Source: Rhizobium sp. R711 (GTDB lineage: Bacteria > Pseudomonadota > Alphaproteobacteria > Rhizobiales > Rhizobiaceae). From it: 64,000 nt of DNA. The number at the start of each line of letters is the position of its first letter. Position 1 is the stretch's first letter. Shown here one piece after another: positions 52,264 through 62,837 of this stretch. The position numbers were made by a program, and so were the translations under genes. The notes below the pieces were generated by a model that worked only from the letters and a program-made list of their open reading frames with translations, was not told the DNA's origin and searched no databases. Location: assembly GCF_002211365.1 (NCBI RefSeq), contig NZ_LOKZ01000001.1, forward strand, positions 124,001 through 188,000. The letters run 5' to 3'.

Positions 52264-54243
52264 ATGAGACGTGCAATGAAAATATCGAGTGCCAGACAAA
52301 AATTCCAGGATGTCATGTCCGTTCGGTCCGATAATCCGGACCTCGTCAGAGCGCAGTATCGCGCTTTTACGCGTCAGATGCCGATGATGTACTTCATCCT
52401 GCTTTCAAGTACATGGGCGGTGGCTGTCACGCATATGTACGTTGCGCCGCTCTGGCTCACCGTCGCGATTCCTGCTCTTTTCACGGTTGGCTGCATGCTT
52501 CGCGTCGCGTTCTGGTGGAGAACGCGCAATTTCGATCCGACGCCTGGTGTCGCCCACGCGGCGCTTGTCCGCGCCAATCGCCTGGCAATTGCCATTGGCA
52601 CTGCATTCACCCTCTGGTCTTTTCTGTTGGTTCCTTACGGCAATGCGTATATGCAATCTCATGTCGCCTTCTATATGGCGATCACCGTCATCTCCTGCAT
52701 CTTCTGCCTGATGTATGTTCGTTCGGCAGCATTCATGGTCGCGTTGATTGTCAACGGAGCATTTGTCGTCTTCTTCGCGGCGTCGAAGCAACCAACCTTT
52801 ATTGCCATTGCCATCAACGTGCTGCTGGTCTGCGCGGGCATGATGTCCATCCTGCTGACCAACTACCGCAATTTTGAGCGCATGGTTGTTTCACAACAGC
52901 GTACGCAAGCACTCAGCAATGAGAATCTGCAGCTTGCCAATATCGACAGTCTGACGGAACTGCCCAACCGTCGCGCGTTTTTCGCGCATTTGGAAGCCGA
53001 ACTCGAAAAGGCCAGGGTTGACGGTACACGGCTGGCCCTTGGCGTCATCGATCTCGACGGCTTCAAGCCGGTCAACGACCTTTATGGCCACTCTGTGGGA
53101 GATCGACTGCTGATTGAGGTCAGCAGTCGCCTTGCGACTGCACTGAAAGCCAGCCGGGCGTTTCGGTTAGGGGGTGACGAGTTTGCGATCGTCGCTCCGA
53201 TCGTGCCCGAAGATGAACAGCTTGTCGCAAACGCTAATGCGATCTCCGAGCAGCTCAGGGCACCTTACCATATGCCGGAAGGGACAATGCACGTCTCTGC
53301 ATCCATGGGCATAGCAGTCTTTCCAAACCTCGCGTCAACTCTCGAACAGCTTTTCGATAGAGCCGACTACGCCCTTTATCACGCCAAGAAAACCCGGCGT
53401 GGCGGTGCGGTCCTGTTTGATGCGGAGCATGAAAAGCAGATCAACATCGAAGCCCGCATCGAGCACCTGCTCAAGCAAGCCGATCTCGAAAACGAACTTT
53501 CAGTCGTGTTTCAGCCGATCGTCGATGTATGCAATCAAGAAACGGTTGGCTTTGAGGCGCTGGCCCGCTGGTCCAGCCCGGCGCTTGGACGTGTCTCGCC
53601 GGCACAATTCTTCGCCATTGCAGAACGTGCCGGTATCGTCAGTTCACTGACGCGGCCGCTTCTTAAGAAAGCACTTGCCTGCGCATCGAAGTGGGACGAG
53701 CACCTCCGCTTGTCGTTCAACCTCTCGGCGCACGACCTCAACTCCTGCGAAGGCGTACTGTCATTGATCGGGATCATCGAAAACAGTGGCTTTGACGCAC
53801 GACGCCTTGATCTTGAAATCACTGAGACTGCCTTCACGCTCGATTTCGAACAGGTCAAGCAGTCTGTCGAAGTTCTGCGACGGCTCGGCTGCGGCATTTC
53901 ACTCGACGATTTTGGCACCGGCTATTCCAGCCTGACGCGGCTGCACGCCTTGCCGCTGACCAAGATAAAGATTGACCGCAGCTTCGTCACGGAACTGCAC
54001 GAAAAGCCTGCAAGCTACAAAATCGTGAAATCGCTTCTAACACTCAGCCGCGATATGGGAGTGGAATGCGTCGTCGAAGGGGTTGAAACGCAAGAGGAGC
54101 TTGCGGCTCTTACAGGCCTTGGAGGCAGACTGGTACAAGGCTACCTCTATTCGCCACCGCTTGGTGAAGAAGATGTCGAAAAATTTCTCTCAAGAGAACC
54201 CGATCAGGATCGCCGCTATCTGACGCAAATAGGATTGCGATAA
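52264..54243 (+). CDS. Membrane GGDEF-EAL cyclic-di-GMP enzyme
   Basis: A 659-residue protein that can in principle both make and break c-di-GMP. The N-terminal 200 residues hold about five to six membrane helices (for example MMYFILLSSTWAVAVTHMYV and VALIVNGAFVVFFAA). The diguanylate cyclase domain begins at DSLTELPNRRAFFAHL and has an intact GGDEF active site (RLGGDEFAIV) but no RxxD inhibitory site five residues before it. The EAL domain is complete: GFEALARW, FNLSAHDLNS, LEITETAF, DDFGTGYSSL, KIDRSFV and VVEGVETQEEL. All metal and catalytic positions I know are present, so phosphodiesterase activity is expected. The gene stands alone. Confidence 0.93.
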   Translation: MRRAMKISSARQKFQDVMSVRSDNPDLVRAQYRAFTRQMPMMYFILLSSTWAVAVTHMYVAPLWLTVAIPALFTVGCMLRVAFWWRTRNFDPTPGVAHAALVRANRLAIAIGTAFTLWSFLLVPYGNAYMQSHVAFYMAITVISCIFCLMYVRSAAFMVALIVNGAFVVFFAASKQPTFIAIAINVLLVCAGMMSILLTNYRNFERMVVSQQRTQALSNENLQLANIDSLTELPNRRAFFAHLEAELEKARVDGTRLALGVIDLDGFKPVNDLYGHSVGDRLLIEVSSRLATALKASRAFRLGGDEFAIVAPIVPEDEQLVANANAISEQLRAPYHMPEGTMHVSASMGIAVFPNLASTLEQLFDRADYALYHAKKTRRGGAVLFDAEHEKQINIEARIEHLLKQADLENELSVVFQPIVDVCNQETVGFEALARWSSPALGRVSPAQFFAIAERAGIVSSLTRPLLKKALACASKWDEHLRLSFNLSAHDLNSCEGVLSLIGIIENSGFDARRLDLEITETAFTLDFEQVKQSVEVLRRLGCGISLDDFGTGYSSLTRLHALPLTKIKIDRSFVTELHEKPASYKIVKSLLTLSRDMGVECVVEGVETQEELAALTGLGGRLVQGYLYSPPLGEEDVEKFLSREPDQDRRYLTQIGLR

Positions 54244-54594
54244 TCCGGTGCCTGGAGAACATTTGTCGATTGGGCCGGGCCTATCCGCTTCGAGATTGAC
54301 AATGACCCGGTGGCCGACGCCAAACGCCGGCAAAGTCGTCCTGTCGCGGCTTTGCGCAATTGCGTAGCACGGACAGGGTATTGCTCATTGCCTTGCCGCT
54401 GTTGCGCCTCGTATAGGCATTTCGTCTTGCTCACCATAGCCATCAGGGATGGCGCACCATCTCCGACACGAGCACTATTGCCATTTAGCAACGCTTCCGC
54501 TTTTTGCGCCGGTATATGAGCATGCTCTTACATTTAGGAGGTTGCCTGTCAGACCTGCCTCCGCATAGGCTCTGGTTTCGAAGGGAGACAGGCC
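54244..54594. other. Gene-free region
   Basis: No gene seen between the GGDEF-EAL gene and the small ORF at 54595. Short frames on both strands lack ribosome sites. The 60 bases before 54595 contain AGGAGG at 54537-54542 and the ribosome site of the small gene. Confidence 0.4.
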
Positions 54595-54816
54595 ATGCAA
54601 TGGATTTCGTGGCAGCGACCGGTGCTGGCATCTAAGATCACGGATCTGATCGAGCGCATTCTCAGGAACTGGTGCGATGAAAATGGGCATCAAAAGGGAA
54701 GTTCAGAGGCGAGCCAAAAGGAAAAGAGTCTCGTTCAATGGATTGAACTTGGGGTCACCGATGAGGACGAGCTGACGGACCTGATCCGCAACGACATCGT
54801 GATATCTGCGCAATGA
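54595..54816 (+). CDS. Small hypothetical protein
   Basis: A 73-residue acidic cytoplasmic protein. GGGAG lies ten bases before the ATG. The sequence (MQWISWQRPVLASKITDLIE, later SLVQWIELGVTDEDELTDLI) is helical and consistent throughout its length, and resembles short proteins common in rhizobial genomes with no known role. There is no signal peptide or membrane segment. Confidence 0.6.
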   Translation: MQWISWQRPVLASKITDLIERILRNWCDENGHQKGSSEASQKEKSLVQWIELGVTDEDELTDLIRNDIVISAQ

Positions 54817-55228
54817 GTTCACGGCAGGGCGAGCCCGTCATCCATCCGCTTTGAAATATTGCCGTGGTGATCGGCAGGCGAAGAGACCTTTTGCGACTAT
54901 GGACTTGCGCAAAGCCTGCTTCATGGACGTGTGACGACGCGGGCGTTCGATGCTCTGTGCCTGCCTCCTCTTCGTGGCGATACGCCTGAGGCGGCATCTC
55001 CTGGAAGCAATCTGCCAGGAACGGCTTTCCTTTTTATCAGCCCTGGGGCTTGAATAGTATTGAACCGAAAGATCTCCCAATCCGGATCAGATTGGCGATA
55101 CTAGCGCAACTTTGTGCCAATTTGCTCGTTACAGAGCCTGGTTTCCCAGTGAACACCATGGCCGCGGTCGCCGACAAAATTGGTTCGCGACTGGGGCTGC
55201 TCTGCGCCTGCCGCGATTGACGCGCTGT
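54817..55228. other. Gene-free region
   Basis: About 410 bases with no supportable gene. Frames on both strands are short, Arg-rich and without ribosome sites. This lies at the 3' end of hutC, so no promoter is required here. Confidence 0.4.
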
Positions 55229-55951
55229 CTACTGCGAAGCCGGTGTGAAACGCGCCACCAGCGCGTGCCGGTCACCAGGATAGGTGAAGCGTACATGGGT
55301 CACTGGCCCGACATTGCTCCAGGTGCGGCGCTCGACAACCAGGCAAGCGCTGTTGCGCGGGATATCGAGCGCTGCCGCTTCGTCCGAACCTGCCGACACG
55401 GCGTGAATGCGATGTTCGGCGCTGCTCCAGGGGATCTGATTGATCAGCCAGGCCCCTGGCGCGATTTCGGAAAAATCTGCCTCGGCGGCTTCAGGCACTG
55501 TCGACAGGCTGATCAGTCGCTCTTCCAGGCAGAACGGTCTGCCACCCGCCTGATGGATACAGGCAACATCGACGACGGACGATCCCGGCGCGACGTCCAG
55601 ACGCTTAATGTCATCTGCCTTCGCCTTGCGTTGCTCACGCTTCGAGACACTGAAGGCGTAGGAAAGGTTCAGTGACTGGACCTCGGCCCTGATGTCGTGG
55701 ATCTCCAGAACGGCCGACTGCGCCTGCGGCTGCGTGACGAAGCTGCCGGATTTCTTGCGACGCTCGATAAGGCCGGCCTTTGCAAGCTGGGTTAGCGCCT
55801 TGTTCACGGTCATGCGCGAACAGTCGTATTTCCTGGTGAGGTCTACCTCAAACGGAATGCGGTGGCCCGGTGGCCACTCGCCAGAAACGATGCGGCCTTC
55901 GATGTCGCTCACGATCCGCTGATGCAAGGTTGCCTCCTTGCTTTGGTTCAT
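55229..55951 (-). CDS. hutC: Histidine utilisation repressor HutC
   Basis: A 240-residue GntR-family regulator of the HutC branch. I choose the ATG at 55951 (GGAG seven bases upstream) over a GTG six bases earlier. The N-terminal winged helix has HQRIVSDIEGRIVSGEWPPG and DLTRKYDCSRMTVNKALTQL. The C-terminal UTRA domain ends with VTHVRFTYPGDRHALVARF, the typical HutC finish. HutC represses hut genes and releases DNA on binding urocanate. It lies directly downstream of hutF on the same strand, with a partial operator-like sequence in the 57-bp gap. Confidence 0.93.
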   Translation of the reverse strand: MNQSKEATLHQRIVSDIEGRIVSGEWPPGHRIPFEVDLTRKYDCSRMTVNKALTQLAKAGLIERRKKSGSFVTQPQAQSAVLEIHDIRAEVQSLNLSYAFSVSKREQRKAKADDIKRLDVAPGSSVVDVACIHQAGGRPFCLEERLISLSTVPEAAEADFSEIAPGAWLINQIPWSSAEHRIHAVSAGSDEAAALDIPRNSACLVVERRTWSNVGPVTHVRFTYPGDRHALVARFTPASQ

Positions 55952-55985
55952 CGTCACGCTCCGTTTAATACCTCCCGCTCTAATC

Positions 55986-55995
55986 TGTATGTATC
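55986..55995. promoter_or_regulatory. Partial HutC-like site upstream of hutC
   Basis: TGTATGTATC matches seven of ten positions of the TGTATATACA palindrome found between hutF and hutI, and lies 35 bases upstream of the hutC start. It could allow weak autoregulation; the match may be fortuitous. Confidence 0.3.
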
Positions 55996-56008
55996 GATCT
56001 GGAAAGCC

Positions 56009-57370
56009 CTATGCCGACAGAAGCTCGCCCATCGCCTTCAGGAAGCGGCGGTTGATCTGGTCGCGCGCAACGTGGCGCCCCCCTGAAACCTGCTTGGCTC
56101 CAAGCGACCAGACAGTGTCAACGACAACGCCACCGGCGAAGATCCAGTGATCGAGCAGCTGGTCGCCGGAAAGATAGGGCACGGCCCTCTTGTCGAGCGA
56201 AATGAGATCGGCAGTGTGACCGACGGTGATCCCTCCTGGTGCCTTCAGTGCCGCACCACCGCCTGTAATCGCATGATCGAAAAGGCTGCGAGCAGTCGAG
56301 CCGCCTGGTGCGGCGATGACATTGCGAGCCTTGAGCGCCAGACGCTCGGAATATTCGAGTTGGCGCAGTTCGCCGGCAAGCGAGATCCGCACGTTGGAAT
56401 CCGAGCCGACGCCGAGGCGGCCGCCTTCTTCGACAAACAGCGGCGCCTGGAAGGTGCCGTCGCCGAGATTGGCTTCGGTAATCGGGCAAAGGCCGGCAAT
56501 TGCGCCCGTTTGCGCCATCCCGCGGGTTTCGTCATCGCTCATGTGGGTTGCGTGGATCAGGCACCAGCGGCCGTCCACCGGAGCATTGGCAAGCAACCAT
56601 TCAACGGGCCGTGCGTTCGACCAGGCGATGCAGTCCTCGACTTCCTTCACCTGCTCGGCGATATGGATATGGATTGGCCCGTCACCGGCCAGCGGCATGA
56701 CCTTGATGAGTTCCTCGGGCGTTGCGGCGCGCAGACTATGCGGGGCAATCCCGAGCTTGGCACCCGGGAGCCCGCCCGTCATTTTGCGGCAGCCGTCCAT
56801 CAATGCAGCAAAGCTGTCCAGCGAATTGATGAAGCGTCGCTGGCCGTCGATCGGTGCCTGCCCCCCAAAACCGGAATGGGCATAGAAGACCGGCAGCAGG
56901 GTCAAGCCTATACCGCTGATGCTCGCTGCGGCCCCGATGCGCTCGGCGAGCTCTGCAATATTGGCATAGGGCGTGCCGTCCTTGTCGTGATGCAGATAGT
57001 GGAATTCACCGACACGGGAAAAGCCGGCTTCCAGCATTTCCATATAGAGCTGGGCGGCAACTGCCTCGACGTGCTCAGGCGTCATCGAAAGGGCAAACTT
57101 GTACATGACCGTGCGCCAGCTCCAAAAGCTGTCGTTCGCCGGCCCGCGCACTTCCGCAAGGCCAGCCATTGCGCGCTGAAAGGCGTGGCTATGGAGATTG
57201 CTCATCGCAGGGACAAGCGTGTCGTGATGCTCATCGCCCGGCTCGGCCCCAACCCCCGTTTCGACGCTGGCAATACGGCCATCGGCGATCGTCAGGCGCA
57301 CCTCCTTTTGCCATCCGTGCGGCAGAAGTGCTGCGCTTGAGTGCAGTGTGGTCGCTACCGTCTGAGCCAT
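56009..57370 (-). CDS. hutF: Formimidoylglutamate deiminase HutF
   Basis: A 453-residue amidohydrolase that converts N-formimidoyl-L-glutamate to N-formyl-L-glutamate and ammonia in the five-step histidine pathway. The ATG at 57370 follows GAGGAG. Metal-binding motifs: His-x-His in [16 protein letters not shown], the His in [23 protein letters not shown], and the Asp in [11 protein letters not shown]. Length is typical. It starts the minus arm (hutF-hutC) that diverges from hutI. Its presence, together with hutG, shows the deiminase/formylglutamate route rather than direct formamide release. Confidence 0.95.
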   Translation of the reverse strand: MAQTVATTLHSSAALLPHGWQKEVRLTIADGRIASVETGVGAEPGDEHHDTLVPAMSNLHSHAFQRAMAGLAEVRGPANDSFWSWRTVMYKFALSMTPEHVEAVAAQLYMEMLEAGFSRVGEFHYLHHDKDGTPYANIAELAERIGAAASISGIGLTLLPVFYAHSGFGGQAPIDGQRRFINSLDSFAALMDGCRKMTGGLPGAKLGIAPHSLRAATPEELIKVMPLAGDGPIHIHIAEQVKEVEDCIAWSNARPVEWLLANAPVDGRWCLIHATHMSDDETRGMAQTGAIAGLCPITEANLGDGTFQAPLFVEEGGRLGVGSDSNVRISLAGELRQLEYSERLALKARNVIAAPGGSTARSLFDHAITGGGAALKAPGGITVGHTADLISLDKRAVPYLSGDQLLDHWIFAGGVVVDTVWSLGAKQVSGGRHVARDQINRRFLKAMGELLSA

Positions 57371-57449
57371 AACGCTTTTTCTCCTCTTGGTGCCGCGCAT
57401 CTTTCTTTTCCATGGAAGCGCACAAAATTTTACTTGTCACCGGCTTATT

Positions 57450-57461
57450 ATGTATATACAT
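57450..57461. promoter_or_regulatory. HutC operator in the hutF-hutI divergent promoter
   Basis: ATGTATATACAT is a perfect 12-base palindrome in the 120-bp gap between the divergent hutF and hutI genes, 29 bases before the hutI start. Its core, TGTATATACA, resembles operators reported for HutC-type GntR repressors. From here HutC could control both arms of the cluster. Confidence 0.72.
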
Positions 57462-57490
57462 GTTTCCACATAAAGGAAGGCGCAAAGCTG

Positions 57491-58753
57491 ATGAACGGGA
57501 ACAAATTTTCAAGCGATGAGACAACCGGAAGTCTGCGCCCACATCTGTGGCGCAATGCGCGACTGGCGACGCTCGACCCACACGAGCCGGGTCTCGGCAT
57601 CGTCGAAAAAGGCGCCATCGTAACGGAGGGCGGCCGCATGAGTTACGTCGGCCGGGAAGCCGACTTGCCGGTATCGGCGATCGAGCGAGCCCAGATCACG
57701 GATCTTGAAGGTCGCTGGGTGACGCCTGGCCTCGTCGACTGCCATACTCACATTGTCCATGGCGGCAATCGCGCCCGCGAATTCGAAATGCGCCTGGAAG
57801 GCGCGACCTATGAAGAGATTGCACGGGCCGGCGGGGGCATCGTTTCGTCCGTCAAGGCAACAAATGCACTTTCGGTCGAGGCCCTGGTCGATGCGGCTCT
57901 TCCCCGTCTGGATACGCTAATTTCCGAAGGTCTGACGACAATCGAGGTCAAGTCTGGCTACGGGCTGAACGCCGAGGGCGAATTGAAGATGCTGCGCGCT
58001 GCCCGCCAGCTCGAGCGCTTCCGTCCGGTCCGGGTCGTGACCTCCTATCTCGGCGCTCATGCCACACCGGTCGAGTACAGGGGCCGCAATAAAGATTACA
58101 TCACAGACGTCGTCATCCCGGCTCTCGAATATGCCCATGCCGAGGGTCTCGTCGACGCTGTCGATGGATTCTGCGAGAAAATAGCCTTTTCGACGGCCGA
58201 GATCGCGCTGGTCTTCGACAAGGCCGCGGCGCTTGGCCTTCCGGTCAAGCTGCACGCCGAGCAATTGTCGAACCTCGGCGGTGCGAAACTCGCGGCATCC
58301 TATAATGCGCTGTCTGCCGATCATCTCGAATATCTGGATACGGAAGGCGCCGCCGCGATGGCTGCGGCGGGTACCGTCGCCGTCCTGCTTCCTGGCGCCT
58401 TTTATGCCATCAACGAGAAGCAGAAGCCGCCAGTTCAGGGGTTGCGTGAGGCCGGCGCCCGGATCGCCATCGCAACGGACTGTAATCCTGGAACGTCACC
58501 GCTGACCTCACTGCTGCTGACGATGAACATGTCGGCGACGCTGTTCAACCTCACTGTCGAGGAATGCATCGCCGGCGCGACCCGTGAAGGCGCACGCGCC
58601 CTTTCTCTCTTGCATGAGACCGGAACGCTTGAGAACGGCAAGTCAGCCGACTTCGCGATCTGGAATATCGAGAACCTTGCCGAACTCGTCTACCGCATCG
58701 GCTTCAACCCACTTCATGCGCATGTCTTCAAAGGCGAAAGGATCGACCGTTGA
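57491..58753 (+). CDS. hutI: Imidazolonepropionase HutI
   Basis: A 420-residue amidohydrolase that opens the imidazolone ring to give N-formimidoyl-L-glutamate. The ATG at 57491 is preceded by AAGGAAGG. Metal and substrate motifs: [67 protein letters not shown] and [10 protein letters not shown]. It is the first gene of the plus arm. Its stop overlaps the hutH start by four bases. Confidence 0.96.
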   Translation: MNGNKFSSDETTGSLRPHLWRNARLATLDPHEPGLGIVEKGAIVTEGGRMSYVGREADLPVSAIERAQITDLEGRWVTPGLVDCHTHIVHGGNRAREFEMRLEGATYEEIARAGGGIVSSVKATNALSVEALVDAALPRLDTLISEGLTTIEVKSGYGLNAEGELKMLRAARQLERFRPVRVVTSYLGAHATPVEYRGRNKDYITDVVIPALEYAHAEGLVDAVDGFCEKIAFSTAEIALVFDKAAALGLPVKLHAEQLSNLGGAKLAASYNALSADHLEYLDTEGAAAMAAAGTVAVLLPGAFYAINEKQKPPVQGLREAGARIAIATDCNPGTSPLTSLLLTMNMSATLFNLTVEECIAGATREGARALSLLHETGTLENGKSADFAIWNIENLAELVYRIGFNPLHAHVFKGERIDR

Positions 58754-60285
58754 CCATCACCCTTCATCCCGGCTCCGTTTCGCTCAAGGATCTGGAGACG
58801 ATCTACTGGACCGGGACGCCGGCAAGGCTCGACGCCTCCTTTGATGCCGGCATTATCAAGGCGGCCGCGCGCATTGCCGAGATTGCCGCTGGCAATGCGC
58901 CGGTTTATGGCATCAATACGGGCTTTGGAAAACTCGCGTCGATCAAGATCGATAGCGCCGATGTGGCGACTCTTCAGCGCAACCTTATTCTTTCCCATTG
59001 CTGCGGCGTCGGCGCACCACTGCCCGAAAACATCGTCCGTCTGATCATGGCTTTGAAACTGGTTTCGCTCGGCCGTGGCGCGTCGGGCGTACGACTTGAG
59101 CTGGTTCGGCTGATCGAAGGCATGCTGGAAAGGGGCGTCATTCCGGTCATCCCGGAAAAAGGTTCGGTTGGCGCCTCTGGCGACCTTGCGCCCCTTGCTC
59201 ATATGGCCGCCGTGATGATGGGGGAAGCCGAAGCCTTCTTTGCCGGCGAGCGTCTTTCTGGCGGCGAGGCTCTCAAAAGGGCCGGACTGAACTCCGTGGT
59301 GCTCGCTGCGAAGGAAGGCCTGGCGCTGATCAACGGTACGCAGACCTCAACGGCACTGGCACTTGCCGGTCTCTTCCGGGCACATCGGGCAGCGCAGGCA
59401 GCCTTGATTACCGGAGCCATGTCGACGGACGCGGCCATGGGCTCGTCGGCGCCCTTCCATCCCGACATTCACACGCTGCGCGGCCATAAAGGCCAGATCG
59501 ATACGGCTTCAGCACTTCGGGCCCTCCTCGACGGCTCGGTCATTCGGCAGAGCCATATCGAAGGCGACGAACGCGTTCAGGATCCCTATTGCATTCGCTG
59601 CCAGCCCCAGGTCGACGGCGCCTGCCTGGATCTGTTGCGCCAGGTGGCAGGGACGTTGGAAATCGAAGCGAACGCCGTTACTGACAACCCGCTGGTGCTT
59701 TCGGACAACCAGGTGGTCTCGGGTGGCAACTTCCATGCCGAGCCGGTTGCCTTCGCGGCGGACCAGATCGCCCTTGCCGTCTGCGAAATCGGCGCGATCG
59801 CGCAACGGCGCATCGCCCTTTTGGTCGATCCTGCGCTTTCCTACGGCCTGCCGGCATTCCTGGCAAAGAAGCCGGGGCTCAACTCCGGCCTGATGATTGC
59901 GGAAGTAACCTCGGCGGCACTGATGTCGGAAAACAAGCAGATGTCGCACCCAGCCTCCGTCGACTCGACGCCGACATCGGCCAATCAGGAAGATCACGTC
60001 TCCATGGCCTGCCATGGTGCCCGTCGCCTGCTGGCGATGACCGACAACCTCTTCAACATAGTCGCCATCGAAGCGCTGACGGCGGCTCAGGGTGTGGAGT
60101 TCCGCGCGCCTCTGGCAACCAGCCCCGAGCTGCAGAAGGCAATTGCGACAATCCGCAGCGCAGTGCCGACATTGGAGCTCGACCGCTACATGGCAACCGA
60201 TCTCAAGGCGGCAGGCGATCTGATCGCGACGGGCCAGCTCAATGCATCCGTCTCCCCCGGCATCCTGCCCGTTCTGGAGAACTGA
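58750..60285 (+). CDS. hutH: Histidine ammonia-lyase HutH
   Basis: A 511-residue enzyme that eliminates ammonia from L-histidine to give trans-urocanate, the first step of the pathway and the source of the HutC inducer. It starts at a TTG that overlaps the hutI stop (TTGA), indicating coupled translation. The autocatalytic MIO cofactor triad Ala-Ser-Gly is at residues 142-144 in [15 protein letters not shown]. The catalytic-Tyr region [12 protein letters not shown] and the late [19 protein letters not shown] stretch are intact. Length is normal. Confidence 0.96.
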   Translation: MTITLHPGSVSLKDLETIYWTGTPARLDASFDAGIIKAAARIAEIAAGNAPVYGINTGFGKLASIKIDSADVATLQRNLILSHCCGVGAPLPENIVRLIMALKLVSLGRGASGVRLELVRLIEGMLERGVIPVIPEKGSVGASGDLAPLAHMAAVMMGEAEAFFAGERLSGGEALKRAGLNSVVLAAKEGLALINGTQTSTALALAGLFRAHRAAQAALITGAMSTDAAMGSSAPFHPDIHTLRGHKGQIDTASALRALLDGSVIRQSHIEGDERVQDPYCIRCQPQVDGACLDLLRQVAGTLEIEANAVTDNPLVLSDNQVVSGGNFHAEPVAFAADQIALAVCEIGAIAQRRIALLVDPALSYGLPAFLAKKPGLNSGLMIAEVTSAALMSENKQMSHPASVDSTPTSANQEDHVSMACHGARRLLAMTDNLFNIVAIEALTAAQGVEFRAPLATSPELQKAIATIRSAVPTLELDRYMATDLKAAGDLIATGQLNASVSPGILPVLEN

Positions 60286-60286
60286 C

Positions 60287-61087
60287 ATGGCTATCTTCGA
60301 AGTCAAACAGGGCTCATCTCCTGTTATCCTCGGGTTTCCCCACACAGGCACCGAAGTTCCGGCTGACATCTGGGAGCGTCTGAACGAGAACGGCAGAATT
60401 CTTGCCGATACCGACTGGCACATTCATCACCTTTATGACGGCCTTTTGGCGGACGCGACCACAGTGCGTGCAGTGTTTCACCGTTACGTGATCGACGCAA
60501 ACCGCGATCCGGCAGGTTTCAGCCTCTATCCGGGCCAGAACACGACTGGCCTGGTTCCTGAAACGGATTTCGACGGCAAGGCGATCTGGAAGGATGGGCA
60601 GGCACCTGGCGATACCGACATTGCGGTGCGGCTGCGGGACTTTCATGCTCCCTACCATGCGGCACTGGCCACCGAGGTCGAGCGCGTCAGAGCAATCCAC
60701 GGCGTCGCGATCCTTTATGACTGCCACTCGATCCGCTCGCATATTCCCTTCCTCTTTGAAGGCAGGTTGCCGGATTTCAACATCGGCACTGATATGGGCA
60801 AGACCTGTGACGGCGCTATCGAACAGGCGACGCTCACCGCCGTCGAGGCTGCCGAAGGCTATGACAGCGTGCTCAACGGCCGCTTCAAGGGCGGCTGGAC
60901 GACCCGCCACTATGGGCGCCCCGAGACAGGTGTGCATGCGATCCAGATGGAGCTTGCGCAATCGACGCATCTTGAAACCGAGGCACCGCCATTTGCCTAT
61001 GACACCGCCAAGGCGGAGCGCCTTCGCATTCATCTCAAGGATATTCTGGTGCGCATCGAACAAATCGCGCCTGGCCTGAAACGATAA
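60287..61087 (+). CDS. hutG: N-formylglutamate amidohydrolase HutG
   Basis: A 266-residue hydrolase that releases formate from N-formyl-L-glutamate, the last step of this route. The ATG at 60287 lies one base after the hutH stop, with GGAGA upstream. Family motifs: VILGFPHTGTEVP, DTDWHIHHLYDG, VIDANRDP, and the metal-site LYDCHSIRSHIP. It makes functional sense with HutF, which supplies its substrate. Confidence 0.94.
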   Translation: MAIFEVKQGSSPVILGFPHTGTEVPADIWERLNENGRILADTDWHIHHLYDGLLADATTVRAVFHRYVIDANRDPAGFSLYPGQNTTGLVPETDFDGKAIWKDGQAPGDTDIAVRLRDFHAPYHAALATEVERVRAIHGVAILYDCHSIRSHIPFLFEGRLPDFNIGTDMGKTCDGAIEQATLTAVEAAEGYDSVLNGRFKGGWTTRHYGRPETGVHAIQMELAQSTHLETEAPPFAYDTAKAERLRIHLKDILVRIEQIAPGLKR

Positions 61088-61111
61088 CGATCACTCGACA
61101 GGGGAACACGA

Positions 61112-62800
61112 ATGACCTCAAACCCACGCCACAACATTCGCGAAATCCGCGCGCCGCGCGGGCCGGAGCTCAATGCCAAGAGCTGGATGACCGAAGCGCC
61201 GCTGCGCATGCTGATGAACAACCTCGACCCCGACGTGGCAGAAAACCCGAACGAGCTGGTGGTCTATGGTGGTATCGGCCGCGCGGCCCGCACCTGGGAC
61301 GACTTCGATCGCATTGCAGCGACCCTGAAGACGCTGAACGAGGATGAAACGCTCCTCGTGCAATCCGGCAAGCCGGTCGCCGTCTTCCGCACCCATAAGG
61401 ATGCTCCACGTGTCCTGATCGCAAATTCCAACCTCGTGCCGCACTGGGCGACCTGGGATCATTTCAACGAACTCGATAAGAAGGGCCTTGCCATGTATGG
61501 CCAGATGACGGCCGGGTCGTGGATCTATATCGGCACGCAGGGCATCGTTCAGGGCACTTACGAGACCTTCGTCGAGGCCGGCCGCCAGCACTACAATGGC
61601 AACCTCAAGGGAAAGTGGATCCTGACTGGCGGTCTTGGCGGCATGGGCGGCGCCCAACCGCTTGCAGCGGTCATGGCAGGCGCTTGCTGCCTGGCGGTCG
61701 AGAGCGACGAAACGCGCATCGATTTCCGTCTCCGCACCCGCTACGTCGACGAAAAGGCAAAGACGCTCGATGAAGCCCTGGCGCTGATCGACAAGTGGAC
61801 GAAGGCAGGTGAGGCAAAGTCCGTCGGCCTGCTCGGCAACGCAGCCGAGATCTTCCCGGAGCTCGTTCGCCGCATGATGGCCGGTGGCCCGCGTCCCGAT
61901 ATCGTCACCGACCAGACCTCGGCGCATGATCCACGCAACGGCTACCTGCCGGCCGGCTGGACGGTCGAGGAAGCCAAGGCCAAGCGCGAGAGCGATCCGA
62001 AGGCAGTGGAAGCTGCTGCTCGCGCCTCCATGAAGCAGCACGTGGAAGCCATGGTCGCGTTTTGGGATGCCGGCGTCCCGACGCTCGACTATGGCAACAA
62101 CATCCGTCAGGTCGCCAAGGACGAAGGTCTTGACAACGCCTTCGCCTTCCCCGGCTTTGTGCCGGCCTATATTCGACCGCTGTTTTGCCGCGGTATCGGT
62201 CCGTTCCGCTGGGCGGCGCTTTCAGGCGATCCGGAAGATATTTACAAGACCGACGCCAAGGTGAAGGAACTTCTGCCCGACAACAAGCACCTGCACAACT
62301 GGCTGGATATGGCCAGGGAGCGGATTTCCTTCCAGGGATTGCCGGCGCGCATCTGCTGGGTTGGCCTCGGCGACCGTCATCGCCTCGGTCTTGCTTTCAA
62401 CGAGATGGTCAGGAACGGCGAGCTGAAGGCACCGATCGTGATCGGCCGCGATCACCTGGATTCGGGCTCGGTCGCCTCGCCGAACCGCGAAACGGAAGCG
62501 ATGAAGGACGGTTCGGATGCAGTCTCTGACTGGCCGCTTCTGAATGCGCTCGTGAACACGGCGTCGGGCGCGACCTGGGTGTCGCTCCATCATGGTGGCG
62601 GCGTCGGCATGGGTTTCTCGCAGCATTCCGGCATGGTCATCTGCGCCGACGGAACGGACGAAGCAGCGCGGCGCCTGGAGCGCGTGCTCTGGAACGACCC
62701 TGCCACCGGCGTCATGCGGCATGCCGATGCGGGCTACGAGATCGCCCTCGATTGCGCCAAGGAGCAGGGCCTGCGTCTGCCGGCAATTCTCGGAAATTGA
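61112..62800 (+). CDS. hutU: Urocanate hydratase HutU
   Basis: A 562-residue NAD-dependent enzyme that hydrates urocanate to imidazolonepropionate. AGGGGA lies just before the ATG. Motifs: an early [20 protein letters not shown], the tightly bound NAD site [14 protein letters not shown], and the active-site Cys region [16 protein letters not shown]. The [18 protein letters not shown] stretch near the end is characteristic. It closes the hutI-H-G-U operon; a hairpin follows the stop. Confidence 0.96.
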   Translation: MTSNPRHNIREIRAPRGPELNAKSWMTEAPLRMLMNNLDPDVAENPNELVVYGGIGRAARTWDDFDRIAATLKTLNEDETLLVQSGKPVAVFRTHKDAPRVLIANSNLVPHWATWDHFNELDKKGLAMYGQMTAGSWIYIGTQGIVQGTYETFVEAGRQHYNGNLKGKWILTGGLGGMGGAQPLAAVMAGACCLAVESDETRIDFRLRTRYVDEKAKTLDEALALIDKWTKAGEAKSVGLLGNAAEIFPELVRRMMAGGPRPDIVTDQTSAHDPRNGYLPAGWTVEEAKAKRESDPKAVEAAARASMKQHVEAMVAFWDAGVPTLDYGNNIRQVAKDEGLDNAFAFPGFVPAYIRPLFCRGIGPFRWAALSGDPEDIYKTDAKVKELLPDNKHLHNWLDMARERISFQGLPARICWVGLGDRHRLGLAFNEMVRNGELKAPIVIGRDHLDSGSVASPNRETEAMKDGSDAVSDWPLLNALVNTASGATWVSLHHGGGVGMGFSQHSGMVICADGTDEAARRLERVLWNDPATGVMRHADAGYEIALDCAKEQGLRLPAILGN

Positions 62801-62809
62801 TCTGTTGCT

Positions 62810-62837
62810 CCGGGCCTCAAAATTCCATGAGGCCCGG
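62810..62837. terminator. Bidirectional hairpin between hutU and the toxin gene
   Basis: CCGGGCCTCA and TGAGGCCCGG form a perfect 10-bp stem with an 8-base loop, nine bases after the hutU stop. The converging toxin gene ends inside it: its stop codon lies in the stem. No T run follows on either strand, but the position between convergent genes fits a shared terminator. Confidence 0.6.

Noticed and set aside
56147..57340. 397-codon plus-strand open frame
   Set aside because: It is antisense to hutF, which has intact catalytic motifs and a ribosome site.
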